In this document: piece by piece, positions 12,882 through 23,258 of the stretch
Layout of the letters: every line of letters begins with the position of its first letter
How positions within the stretch are numbered: position 1 is the first letter of the stretch
NCBI GenBank assembly: GCA_021613335.1
Contig: JAJTWR010000302.1
Coordinates: 446,001 to 510,000 of the forward strand
Source of the DNA: Whitmania pigra
Taxonomy: Eukaryota; Annelida; Clitellata; Hirudinida; Haemopidae
DNA: 64,000 bases
Direction of reading: 5' to 3'
Translations under genes and position numbers: made by a program
The notes under the pieces: model-generated
Database searches by the model: none
What the model saw: only the letters and a program-made list of their open reading frames with translations
What the model was told of the DNA's origin: nothing

Positions 12882-13626
12882 TCATAAGTCTACTTCACAG
12901 ACAAAGCAGTTAACCCATTCACATGGATCGTCGTTCCATTGCAGATTATTGCTATCGTCAGCCACAAAGTACATGCAATCTTCATTTCCTTTAGCGTTAT
13001 TTGGTTCTCCTGGGTGCCAGTTTGTATACAGCATCTCCATCTTGATACCAGGGTTGGGGACCCAAGTGAACGGACCATTGGAGCACTTTCTTCTTCCGGC
13101 AGTCCAAAACGTAGGCAGGTTAATGATGGGCGGGTTCGTGCAGTACGCTTAAACAAAAAATGGGATGCAGTGAAATTAAATTAACAAATAATGCGTACGA
13201 GTAAAAAATAATCTGAACGAAATAATTTTAGAACCAGTAAATACACAATAAATAGTAATAATACAGTAAATAATTAAATTTACAACAATACCCTTTATCG
13301 GGTCGACAACTTCGTTCAGTGGGTTCGTGCTGTCATCACTTGTGATGGTAACAAGATGAGAACCCAAATCATCGCATGTCTTCAGAGCTTCGTCCCAATT
13401 TACCTTCGTCGAGAAAGCCTTGTAGCACTTGTTCTGCTGCGGGAAATAGGTGAAGCCTTCTGGACATAACCAACAATCCGGAACTAAAAATAAATTTGAA
13501 TTGAACATATAGAATTTTATAGAATATGACAATCATAAGATTAAGATATCACAAGTAATACTTACGTTGGCTAAGTCCATTTGATGAAAAGAGAACAATC
13601 GCGAAGAGAAGAACTAAGATCGACAT
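12882..13626 (-). CDS. L3: chimeric C-type lectin, 172 aa
   Basis: Coding exons are 13566-13626, 13292-13483 and 12882-13147 (minus strand, phase 1 introns). Exon 1 is the L1 type (MSILVLLFAIVLFSSNGLSQ), while exons 2 and 3 belong to the L2 type (QQNKCYKAFSTK, FWTAGRRKC, EPN, WND, CFVCEVDL). Exon 2 is 6 nt longer because the acceptor lies at TTTTTAG before PDCWLCPEGF. Intron 1 starts with L2-type text and ends with L1-type text, so the join is within the intron. EPN and WND are both present, so calcium-dependent mannose-type binding is plausible. Exon 3 begins with AYCTNPPIINLP, unlike the NPAVTQPAF or NTAVNQPAF of its relatives. Confidence 0.87.
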
Positions 13627-13663
13627 CTTGAATTCTCAAACGTAGATCCTTACATCTGTTTCT

Positions 13664-13671
13664 TATTTATA
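13664..13671 (-). promoter_or_regulatory. TATA box of L3
   Basis: TATAAATA on the minus strand 38 bp before the L3 ATG, inherited with the L1-type exon 1; hAT-A copy 3 begins 183 bp further upstream. Confidence 0.6.
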
Positions 13672-13853
13672 GCTTACCGTACATACGTGTGAAAGTAGCG
13701 AGGCCTTGAGATGATGATTTAATTACAACATCAGAAATAAAAATAATAATAATATAACTTTATGATATATTATCTGTTTAATATTTTACCTTTATGATAT
13801 ATTATTTTTGTAATAATGTGTCTGGGTCTATCTATAGCTTATAAACTTTGTAT

Positions 13854-14683
13854 CAGAGGTGTGCAACAGGCGGCACGCGAGCCACTACCCGTCCCGCCAG
13901 ACCAGTTAATGTGGCCCCCGAATATTATTTTGATTTTTATAATTATCAACTTTTATTTTTTATTTTTTTTTTTTATTTGTTCGAAATCGTAAAAGTGGTT
14001 TTATTGTTTTTGAATTGACCACATCAAATATTACGAAAGTCGGCAAATATGTTGCGCCTTTTTATTTTAAAAAAAGGCGGATAAAACATATTTTCAAGTA
14101 GTTTTATGTAAAAACTAGACATAGTGCGTATTTCAGGTAAGTTGTATATTTAAAGGTCAATAATATTTAGTAACTGTTTTAAATTAGAATGATAACACAT
14201 TAACAATATTTCTTGGACATAAATTTAATTGTAAGGATATGGGAGAATATACCAATATTTGGAATTTAATTAAAGCAATTGAACAGTTCATGTTAAATAA
14301 GCAACAAGATGTTACCTATTTCAGCAATGAGGATTGTTTAATTGATCTTGCCTTTCTAACTTACATCTTACACATCTTGTCGAACTAAATGTGAAGCTCA
14401 ATGTAAACAGCTGTTGATGAACAAGATGTACTAATATATTTCTTCATTCGAAAATAAACTTACAATTTTTAATACACAGTTTTATAGAACACCACTCGAC
14501 CATTTTCCTACTTTTTCTCTCAGAAAAGCAGAAATTACTTATTTGGATGGCTCCACACAAGCTTAAAATGTTGACAAGTTGTGCACTAAATTTTCAAACA
14601 GATTTGAAGGTTTCAAGAAATGTGAAAAATATTTCAAACTATTTTCTCAACAATTTGATGTTGCACCAGTGGACAGTCCACAG
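13854..14683 (+). mobile_element. hAT-A transposon copy 3, truncated
   Basis: Starts CAGAGGTGTGCAACAGG after the flank CTTTGTAT. Transposase C-terminal homology at 14440-14680 is broken by stops (for example at the residues matching SKY.EN). The copy stops at about 14683, where a fragment of a second hAT family follows directly. Confidence 0.75.
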
Positions 14684-14902
14684 TAAACAATTTTATTGAT
14701 AAATGTAAATTCTGTTGAAGATAACGAATATTATTTCTGATCAATGAAGGTCCCCAAAAGTACTTGTACTTATACGTAATTACATTTGAAAGTACTTATA
14801 CTTACACTTAAGTACATTGCCTGCAGCGAACTTGTACCTGTACTTATAAGTACCTTCAGCCCAGGTACTTAGTACTTTTTTACAATACTTACGGCAGCAC
14901 TG
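14684..14902 (+). mobile_element. hAT-B transposon end fragment
   Basis: Contains AACAATTTTATTGATAAATG and GAAGATAACGAATATT, found inverted at 25570-25640, then the AAGTACTTGTACTT subterminal repeats and the terminus GGCAGCACTG at 14902. Only one end is present. The following bases GTTAAATG also follow the other hAT-B end at 19000. Confidence 0.75.
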
Positions 14903-15284
14903 GTTAAATGTTCATTTTCTAAATTTTACGTCATAAAGATTTAAGCTTTTTCAAAAGAAATATGCGCTTATTTCCAATATCAAGAAGTTTCATACTTTTT
15001 TGGTAAAAGTTAATTTAATATTAATTCCAGGTGAAGCCTTGCTTAAGAAATTTAAATATTAATATTAGTTGGGTACAAACTTCGATCATTTTACCAATAA
15101 CAAAAAACTGTTTAAAAGGATGCAATCAAATTTATTACCAAAAAATGCATTAAATTAATTGTCGTCAATCTAGATTTTCAATTAAAATTAGTATATTTAA
15201 ATGTTAATTTGGAATTTGAAACCAGGTGAAAATTCCTAAGGACAGCATAGTCAGTCCTTAAATCCATGAGGTTTTGCCTCGCCT
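14903..15284. other. 3' flank of L4
   Basis: Non-coding sequence homologous to the 3' flanks of the other L2-type lectins, with an AATAAA signal on the minus strand (ATTTATTACC near 15129). Confidence 0.55.
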
Positions 15285-16047
15285 TCACATGTCTACTTCA
15301 CAGACAAAGCAGTTAAGCGCTTCACATGGATCATCGTTCCAGAGAAGATTATTGCTATCGACAGCCACGAAGTGAATGCATTCTTCATTTCCTTTAGCGT
15401 TATTGGGTTCTCCTGGGAGCCAGTTTGTGTATAGCATATCCATCTTGATATCACGTTTGGGTACCCAGGTGAACGGACCATTGGAGCACTTTTTTCTCCC
15501 GGCAATCCAAAACGCAGGCTGGTTAAATTGCGGGTTCATGCAGGACGCTTAAACAAAAAATGAAATGCAATAAAATTATATTAACAAATAATGCGTACGA
15601 GTAAAAAATAATCTGAACGAAATAATTTTAGAACCGGTAAATACACAATAAATAGTAATAATAATACTGTAAATAAATAAATTTACAGCAATACCCTTTA
15701 TCGGGTCGATCACTTTTACCAGTGGGTTCGTGCTGGCAGCACTTGTCATTGTCACAAGATGGGAACCCAACTTATCGCAGGTCTTCAGAGCTTCGTCCCA
15801 ATTTACCTTCGTCGAGAAAGCCTTGTAGCACTTGTTCTGCTGCTTGAAGTAGGTGAAGCCTGCTGGACATAATCCACACTCTGAAATTAAAAATAACATT
15901 AAACTGAACATAAAGAATTTGAAATATACCTTAATCGTGACTTGAAACTCAAACCATAAATAAAGTTATTTCAAAAGTAACCTCACTCTGACTGAATCCT
16001 TCATATGGAAGGAGTACAAAGGAGAAAAAATACACCAAGAAAAGCAT
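15285..16047 (-). CDS. L4: secreted C-type lectin, 169 aa
   Basis: Coding exons are 15987-16047, 15695-15880 and 15285-15547 (minus strand, phase 1 introns, donors GTGAGG and GTATTG). The signal peptide is MLFLVYFFSFVLLPYEGFSQ. The CTLD has the CGLC pair, GFTYFKQQNKCYKAF, LGSHLVTMTSAAS, FWIAGRKKC, EPN, WND and CFVCEVDM. All ten cysteines are kept, so it is a good candidate for an active calcium-dependent lectin. Compared with L2 it has the complete WND motif. Confidence 0.9.
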
Positions 16048-16108
16048 TCTAACGAACCAAATGAACCAGCAGGGCACGTGTTTTTAGTAATTCTCATAAC
16101 ATATTAGG

Positions 16109-16253
16109 CTTGCAGGTTGGCCGAATGGGTTGGGTTGGCATGCGGCGGAAGTAACAGTCATTATGTGTCGTGTTCGCAACGAGACGGACCAGGGATCGCC
16201 CTCGGGTAGGCGCGATATATAAACGGTGTATCAGAATAAAAACATTGATTGAT
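16109..16253 (+). mobile_element. tRNA-derived SINE, copy 2
   Basis: A-box-like GGTTGGCCGAATGGG at about 16115 and B-box-like CGTGTTCGCAACGAG at about 16167, followed by a tail with GATATATAAACGGTGTATCAG and an A-rich end. It has the most complete tail of the copies in this window. Confidence 0.65.
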
Positions 16254-16512
16254 TCTCGTAATAACGTACTATTATATCTTCATAAAATGTCTACTTTCCG
16301 ACTGCTTTAGACCGGGTGTTCCTTATTTATTGATTTGCAACTTAAGCGAGCTAAACCTTAACAAGCATATTAATGTTATTATTATTATTATTATTATTAA
16401 TATTTGTTGTTGTTATTTATTCATTTATTTTACTTATTATAATTATTAAGATAATTAGTTTCACGAACGACCTCTAACAAAAATTGTAATATATAGAGCA
16501 GGATGATCACAA

Positions 16513-17038
16513 GATGAGCTTTCTGTTTGGCACAGGTTTCCGTGGCATTCTCCCAACTTTCTCTGCTTGCAAAAGCCTTGTAGCACTTATTCTCTTTTGA
16601 GAAGTAACTACAACTGAATCTACTACAGCAGAAACTACAACTGAATCTAAAACACCAGTTCCAGCAACAACTCAATCTACAACAGTAGCAAGTTTTTTGG
16701 ACAGATCATGCAGTACAGCTGGACTTAATGTTATTATATTATAGTTTCAATGTTATATTTTAATATAGATTTTTTATTATATTATTTATTTGCAATTATT
16801 AAAGATGTTGATAATAATATTAGGATTTTAAATTTTAATTATTATTAATTTCTTTATTCTAGAGAGTTCAGCAAGGTTAACTTTATGTTTGAATTATTGA
16901 TTTTTTGGTATTATGTTAAATTTTTAGAATGATAATTATGACAATAATTAGATTAAGATATCACGAGTAATACTTACGTTGACTAAGTCCATTTGATGAA
17001 AACAGAACAATCGCGAAGAGAAGAACTAAGATCGACAT
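16513..17038 (-). pseudogene. L1-type lectin stub with foreign insert in exon 2
   Basis: Exon 1 (16978-17038, MSILVLLFAIVLFSSNGLSQ-type, GTAAGT donor) is intact. Exon 2 is recognisable between 16513 and 16723 (NKCYKAFASRESWENATETC) but is interrupted by an insert at about 16605-16691 and cut off at its 3' end. The cut joins it to TTCACGAACGACC...TATATAGAGCAGG, the sequence that flanks hAT-A 3' ends, in inverted orientation. The promoter TATA box is degraded. Not expected to make a lectin. Confidence 0.75.
16605..16691 (+). repeat. Thr-rich repeat insert antisense to lectin exon 2
   Basis: Read on the plus strand the insert is open and encodes TTESTTAETTTESK and PVPATTQSTT, a mucin-like Thr/Ser/Pro composition. 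The 15-mer ACTACAACTGAATCT occurs twice. It sits exactly where L1 reads FTYFPKENKC, and on the lectin strand it would destroy the domain. Source unknown. Confidence 0.6.
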
Positions 17039-17241
17039 CTTGAATCCTCAAACATAGATACCTATATCAGCTTCTTCTTTATAGATTACCTTACATACAT
17101 GTGAAAGTAGCGAGGCCTTGAGATGATGATTTAATTACAACATCAGAAATAATAATAATAATATAACTTTATGATATATTATCTTTTTAATATATTACCT
17201 TTATGATATATTATCTTCATGGTAGCCTATAAACTGTGTAT

Positions 17242-18110
17242 CAGGGGTGGTCAACAGGCGACCCGCGAGCCGCTACCAGCGCCGCCAGTCAAGTTGGCGT
17301 GACCCTCGAATAATAGTTTGATTTTTATAATTGCGATATTTAACTTCGAATTTACTCGAAATCGTGAAAGTGGTTTTATTGTTTTTGAATTGACCACATC
17401 AAATATTACGAAAGTCTACAAATACGTTGCGCCTTTTTATTTAAAAAAAAAGGCGGATAAAAGATATTTTCAAGTATTTTTAGGTAAAAACTAGACATAC
17501 TGCGTATTTCAGGTAAGTTGTATATTCAAAGGTCAATAATAGTTAGGAACTGTTTTAAATTCGAATGATAACACAGTAACAATATTTCTCGGACATAAAT
17601 TTAATTGTATGGATATGGGCGAATATACCAATGTTTGGAATTTAAGGAATTGAATAGGAAAGTAAGCAATGAAATAGTTCATGGTAAATAATTAACAAGA
17701 TGTTACCCATTTCAGCAATGAGGATTGATTAAATTACCTTGCTTTTCTAACTGCAATGTAAACAGCTGTTAGTGATCAAGATGTATAACATTATTTATTC
17801 ATTCGAAAATAAATTAAAAATTTTTAAGACACAGTTGTATAGAACAACACTCATCCATTTTCCTACTCTTGCTCTCAGAAAAGCAGAAATAGCTGATGCG
17901 GATGGCTCCAAATATGTTGAAAATGTTGACAAGTTGTGCACTAACAGATATGTTTTCAAACGGATTTTAAAGATTCAAGAAATTTATAAAATATTTCAAA
18001 CTATTTTCTTAACCATTTGATGTTGCACCAGAGGACAGTCCTGAGAGCTGTCAAATGGAGCTGATAGACTTACAGTCTGATATGGACTTGATGAGAGCAT
18101 ATGATAGCAC
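17242..18110 (+). mobile_element. hAT-A transposon copy 4, truncated
   Basis: Starts CAGGGGTGGTCAACAGG. Transposase remnants at 17772-18105 include TTLIHFPTLALRKAEIAD and, in shifted frame, LIDLQSD. Homology ends near ATGATAGCA at 18110. Confidence 0.8.
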
Positions 18111-18217
18111 AACTTGAGGTTGTTATATTTGTTTGTTTTATATATTAGAAACTGCTTCAATTTAATATTTTAATATATATAATTTTAATGTAAATGTTAT
18201 ATTTCTTTAGCCAAAAG

Positions 18218-19000
18218 CAGTGATGCCGAATACTTAAGTACTCGTGTACTTAAGTACATTTGTTGTACTTGGGTATTTAAGTCCTTTTACGATTGTGTAC
18301 TTAGTACTTGTACTTTAAATACATTTTAATTACAGCCAAGTACTTTTAAATATTTTTTTAAAATAAAAGTGTTAATGAATTGATTTCTTTTTCCTTTACT
18401 ATATGTCTGTCCCTTTGCTTCCTTTGTTCTCTTTGTATTGTCGATTGTTCTCATTTGTTGGAAGATGACCGAACTATTTGAACGTTCCAAAAGCCAATAT
18501 AACACTGGCAAGTGAGGTGACATTCAAGCGAATGTATCGTTCAGTGACTGGCAAATGTTCTAGTTTGAACAATGTTCCACATCAGAGTTCAAAAACTGCT
18601 GAAGCTGTGTTTGATGTACTTGGGAGAACAATACCTAAGCCAAACTCAACTCGTTGGAACTCTGAATTTGACAGTTACAGAGCCATCAATGATATGAAGG
18701 ACAGACTTAATATCGTGATAGAACGCTTGGAGCTGCCAAAGTTCAGCTCTCAAAATTTCACGTTATTGAAGGAATGGATTGAAGTAGTGAGGCCGATTGC
18801 ACAAGCTCTAGACAATTTATTTCCAAAATTTGCATAGAATTAATTGTCAATTTAGAATTTCAAACAAAATGAGTATATTTAAAAGTACTTGTACTTACAC
18901 TTAAGTACATTGCCTGCAGCACACTTTTACCTATATTTATAAGTACCTTCAGCTCCAGGTACTTTGTACCTAAGTACGTTTTTGGAGTAAGGCAATACTG
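18218..19000 (+). mobile_element. hAT-B transposon, internally deleted, with transposase fragment
   Basis: Left terminus CAGTGATGCCGAATACTTAAG at 18218 and right terminus GGCAATACTG at 19000 are imperfect inverted copies, each followed inward by arrays of AAGTACTT-type subterminal repeats. Open frame 18478-18837 (119 aa) encodes a middle part of a hAT transposase, with TRWNSEFDSYRAI and LKEWIEVVRPIAQALD. The flanks GCCAAAAG and GTTAAATG agree at only five of eight positions, so a target duplication is not secure. Belongs to the same family as 25404-25906. Confidence 0.8.
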
Positions 19001-19357
19001 GTTAAATGTTCAATTTCTAAATTTTTTGTCATAATGATTTAAGCTTTTTAAAATGAAATATACGCTTATTTGCAATATCAAGAAGTTTCAAACTTTATTC
19101 GAAAAAGTTAATATAATATAAATTCAGTGTAAAGCCAAACATACGTTATTTAAATATTAATATAAGTTGACTATAAACTCCGATCATTTCAACAACAAAC
19201 AAAAAACTGTTTTAAGGAATGCAATCAAATTTATTTCCAAAAAATGCATCGAATTTTAGATAAAATGAGTATATTTAAAAGTTAATCTGGAAAATGAAAC
19301 CAGTGAAAATTCCAAAGAACAGCGTAGTCCTTGAATTCTTCAGTTTTTGCCTTGTCT

Positions 19358-20075
19358 TCATAAGTCTACTTCACAGACAAAGCAATTAGCCAATCCACAG
19401 GGAGTATCGTTCCAGAGCAGATTATTGATATCGCCAGCCAAGAAGTGAATGCAATCTTCAATTCCTTTAGCGTTATTGGGTTCTCCTGGGAGCCAGTTTG
19501 TGTACAGCATCTCCATCTTGATACCACGGTTGGGGACCCAGGTGAACGGACCATTGGAGCACTTTCGTCTCCCGGCAGTCCAAAACGCAGGCTGGTTAAC
19601 GGCCGTGTTCATGCAGGACGCTTAAACAAAAAATGAAGTGTAATGAAATTAAATTAACAAATAATAAGTAAGATAAAAATAATCAGAACTAAATAATTTT
19701 AGAACCAGTAAATTTTTACAACAATACCCTTTATCGGGCCGATGACTTCTTTCAGTGGGTTATTGCTGGCAGCACTTGTGATGGTCACAAGATGGGAACC
19801 AAACTGATCGCAGGTGTTCAGAGCTTCGTCCCAATTTAGCTTCGTCGAGAAAGCCTTGTAGCACTTGTTCTGCTGCTTAAAATAGGTGAATCCTGCTGGA
19901 CATAACCCACACTCTGAAATTAAAAATAAAATTAAATTGAACATAAAGAATTTGAAAGATAACTTAATTGAGAACATCAAACCAGAAATAAAGTTATTTA
20001 AAAAGTAAACACATTCTGACTGAATACCTCATAAGGAAAGAGTACAAATAAGAAAAAATACACCAAGGAAAGCAT
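19358..20075 (-). CDS. L5: C-type lectin with damaged intron 1 donor
   Basis: Exon-like blocks are 20015-20075 (MLSLVYFFLFVLFPYEVFSQ), 19728-19913 and 19358-19620, all open and in matching phase. The CTLD carries CGLC, NKCYKAFSTK, FWTAGRRKC, EPN, WND and CFVCEVDL. However, the first bases of intron 1, GTGAGT in L2, read ATGTGT here. The normal GT donor is lost, and the next GT would shift the frame. The gene is therefore either a young pseudogene, uses a cryptic donor, or is expressed by splicing from the intact L1-type signal exon at 20926-20986 to exon 2, which would be in phase. Confidence 0.65.
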
Positions 20076-20225
20076 TCTAACAAACCAAATGACCCAGCAG
20101 GACACGAGTGAGTTCGAATCGTCTGCTTTTTTTAATCACTCTAGAGAGTTTAGCTCAACAATTTTAATATTGCAAGATATTTAGTTTCACGAACGACCGC
20201 TAACAAAAATTGTAATATATAGAAC

Positions 20226-20986
20226 AAGATGAGCTTTCTGTTTGGCACAGGTTTCCGTGGCATCCTCCCAACTTTCTCCGCTTGCAAAAGCCTTGTAGCA
20301 CTTATTCTCTTTCTTGGACAGATCTTGCAGTACGACTGGACTTAATTTTATTATATTATAGTTTTATTATTATATTATATTCTATTATATTATATTATAT
20401 TTATTATATTATATTATTATATTATATTAGATTATATTATATTATATTATATTATATTATTATTATTATTATTATATTATATTATATTAGATTATATTAT
20501 ATTATATTATATTATATTATATTATATATATTATATTATATTATATTATATTATATTATATTATATTATATTATATTATATTATATTATATTATATTATA
20601 TTATATATATATATTATATTATATTATATATATTATATTATATATATTATATTATATTATATTATCTTATATTATATTATATTATATTATATTATATTAT
20701 ATTATATTATATTATATTATATTATATTATAGATTTGCAATTATTAACGATGTTGATAATAATATTAGGATTTTAAAATTTAATTGTTATTAATATCTTT
20801 ATTCTATAGAGTTCTGCAAGATTAAATTTGTATTTAAATTATTGATATTTTAGTATTCTGATAAATTTCAAGAATGGTGATTAAAGAAAATAATAAGGTT
20901 AAGATATCACGAGTAATACTCTTACGTTCACTAAGTCCATTTGAGGAAAACAGAACAATCGCGCAGAGAAGAACTAAGATCGACAT
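20226..20986 (-). pseudogene. L1-type lectin stub: signal exon and truncated exon 2
   Basis: Exon 1 (20926-20986) encodes MSILVLLCAIVLFSSNGLSE with donor GTAAGA. Exon 2 (20226-20340) keeps NKCYKAFASGESWEDATETC but lacks about 20 bp near its start and is cut at the same 3' breakpoint as the stub at 16513. It is joined to the same inverted hAT-A flank (TTCACGAACGACCGC...). The intron is filled by a TATTA-type repeat. Two copies of CTTCTTATTTATAG (TATAAATA on the minus strand) lie just upstream. Confidence 0.75.
20349..20732. repeat. TATTA pentanucleotide array
   Basis: Nearly pure (ATATT)n with short (ATT)n and ATAT interruptions, about 380 bp, inside the intron of the lectin stub. In the sister copies at 3960, 9745 and 16735 the same spot has only a few such units, so this is a local expansion. 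Confidence 0.95.
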
Positions 20987-21045
20987 CTTGAATCCTCAAA
21001 CGTAGATCCTTACATCTGCTTCTTATTTATAGCTTCTTATTTATA

Positions 21046-21787
21046 GACTTGATGAGAGCATATGGCAGCAACGACTTGGTAACTTTTTACAATAGCAATG
21101 TGTGGATAGCATCCAAATTTATGATTTCAATTTTTTGCAAGGATCAAATTTTCTAAAAGTCGATATGTAAGTCAGCTTCGAGTTGCTAATTTATGAGTCA
21201 GAGCAGACATTGATAAACTATGCAGAATGCAAAATACCAAACATTTTTTTATGTTTATACACGTCATTATTAAAGTAAGACAATATTTGAATATCTTGTT
21301 TTTAGTTTCAAATGTATTCACAGTATTAGTGAATGTACTTAACTAAACTATAGTTACGAACACCTTTCTAATACACTCCCTCCTTGCACAAAATTATACA
21401 GGAACAAGAGGACATTGTCTCAAACTGAAGCAAAGTAATTATTCTATAGACAGTGTTAAATTCTCATTTTGCAATAGAATTGTAAAACCGTAGAACGATA
21501 TGCCCGGTGATGTCGTTAAATCAGCCACGATCTCCCGTTTCAACGCAATAATACGTGACTTAGACTTTAGTCAATACTTAAATTACATTTAATTTATTTG
21601 CTGCCCTTGTGTACACGCCAGTCGATGTCTTTTGTTTTTCAGCAATTGTTAGTGGTCCAATTGGGCAATTCAATTTTATATAATAAAATAAACTTATCAT
21701 AAGAGTACATTTTTTTACGGTAACCAACCCCCATTGTTGTTAAAAATTTCAAATGTGGCCCAACATTGGAAAATGTTGCACACCCTG
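21046..21787 (+). mobile_element. hAT-A transposon copy 5, 3' half only
   Basis: Begins in the transposase C-terminal region (CTTGATGAGAGCATATGGCAGC) and runs to the right terminus TTGCACACCCTG at 21787, followed by CTCTATAT. The entire left half is missing, and the break lies immediately upstream of the lectin stub promoter. A LINE fragment is inserted at 21356-21696. Confidence 0.8.
21356..21696 (+). mobile_element. CR1-like LINE 3' end inserted in hAT-A
   Basis: The insertion point is visible by comparison with copy 2, where ACTATAGTTATTATAAGAG is continuous. The insert encodes the C-terminal signature of non-LTR retrotransposon ORF2 proteins (TRGHCLKLKQ, then CNRIVKP, a stop where Trp is expected, NDMPGDVV and ISRFNAIIRDL). 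It is a 5'-truncated, dead copy. Confidence 0.7.
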
Positions 21788-22302
21788 CTCTATATATCAC
21801 AATTTTTGTTAGCGGTCGTTCGTGAAACTAATTACCTTGCAATACTATAAATGAATAAACAACAATAATAACAATGATAATAACAATTTTATTATAATAA
21901 TGATTATTAACATTAATATATTTAATCAAAAAACATAATTAAGATGAATCCTATCGTGCGACAATCGACACTACCAGTGCAAACAAGAACCTAAGGTTTA
22001 GATTGCGTCATCTTTTCGGACGAATTTTTTTTCAATGTAATGTTTGTAATGTTTTATTAACGTCCATAGCTAGATGATTAGGACGGTGCAGCGGGGTTTG
22101 AACAGATCATTTCAACAACCAACAAAAAACTGTTTTAAAGTATGCAATCAAATTTATTTTTACAAAATGCATCGAATTAATTGTCGTCAATTTAAAATTT
22201 CTATTAAAATGAGTATATTTAAAGGTTAATTTGGAATTTGAAACCAGATGAAAATTCCAAAGAACAGCATAGTTCCTGAATCCTTGAGTCTTTGCCTTGT
22301 CT
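21788..22302. other. Duplicated hAT flank and 3' flank of L6
   Basis: Non-coding. 21788-22035 matches the block after hAT-A copy 2 (11534-11740). From about 22105 the text is the usual L2-type lectin 3' flank, with AATAAA on the minus strand. Confidence 0.55.
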
Positions 22303-23063
22303 TCATAAGTCTACTTCACAGACAAAGCAGTTAGCCATTCCACAGGGAGTATCGTTCCAGAGCAGATTGTTTTTAGCCCCAGCCAGGAAGTGAACGCAAT
22401 CTTCAATTCCTTTAGCGTTATTGGGCTCTCCTGGAAGCCAGTTTGTGTACAGCATATCCATCTTGATACCACGGTTGGGGACCCAGGTGAACGGACCATT
22501 GGAGTACTTTCTTCTCCCGGCAGTCCAAAATGCAGGCTGGTTAACGGCCGTGTTCATGCAGGACGCTTAAACAAAAAATGAAGTGTAATGAAATTAAATT
22601 AACAAATTATGAATAAGAGTAAAAAATAATCTGAACGAAATAATGTTAGAACCAGTAAACGTTTACAACAATACTTTTTATCGGGTCGACCAATTCGTTC
22701 AATGGGTTATTGCTGGCAGCACTTGTGATGGTCACAAGATGGGAACCCAACTGTCCGCAAGTCTTCAGAGCATCGTCCCAATTTACCTTCGTCGAGAAAG
22801 CCTTGTAGCACTTGTTCTGCTGCTTGAAGTAGGTGAAGCCTTGTGGACATAACCCACACTCTGAAATTAAAAATAAAATATATAACAAAATAAATTTTTA
22901 TTTAAACCCATTTATTAAAATGATATTTTAGCATACTGATAAATTTCTAGAGTGATGATTATGACAATAATAAGATTAAGATATCAGGAGTAATACTCTT
23001 ACGTTGACTAAGTCCATTTGAGGAAAACAGAACAATCGCGAAGAGAAGAACTAAGATCGACAT
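22303..23063 (-). CDS. L6: chimeric C-type lectin, 169 aa, one cysteine lost
   Basis: Coding exons are 23003-23063, 22675-22860 and 22303-22565 (minus strand, phase 1 introns). Exon 1 is the L1 type (MSILV...SQ); exons 2-3 are the L2 type. Intron 1 changes from L2-type to L1-type sequence, at a different point from L3, so the fusion is probably independent. The conserved RRKC is RRKY here, removing one cysteine and probably leaving a partner unpaired. EPN and WND are kept. The G before the second donor is A, so the codon at the exon 2/3 junction changes from Ala to Thr. Confidence 0.87.
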
Positions 23064-23100
23064 CTTGAATCCTCAAACATAGATCCTTACATCTGCTTCT

Positions 23101-23108
23101 TATTTATA
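23101..23108 (-). promoter_or_regulatory. TATA box of L6
   Basis: TATAAATA on the minus strand 38 bp upstream of the L6 ATG; hAT-A copy 6 begins at 23259. Confidence 0.6.
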
Positions 23109-23258
23109 GCTTACCGTACATACCTGTGAAAGTAGCGAGGCCTTTAGATGATGGTTTAATTACAACCTCAGAAATAAAAATAATAATAATATAACTTTAT
23201 GATATATTATATTTGTTATAATGTGTCTGGATATATCTATAGCCTATATACTCTGTAT

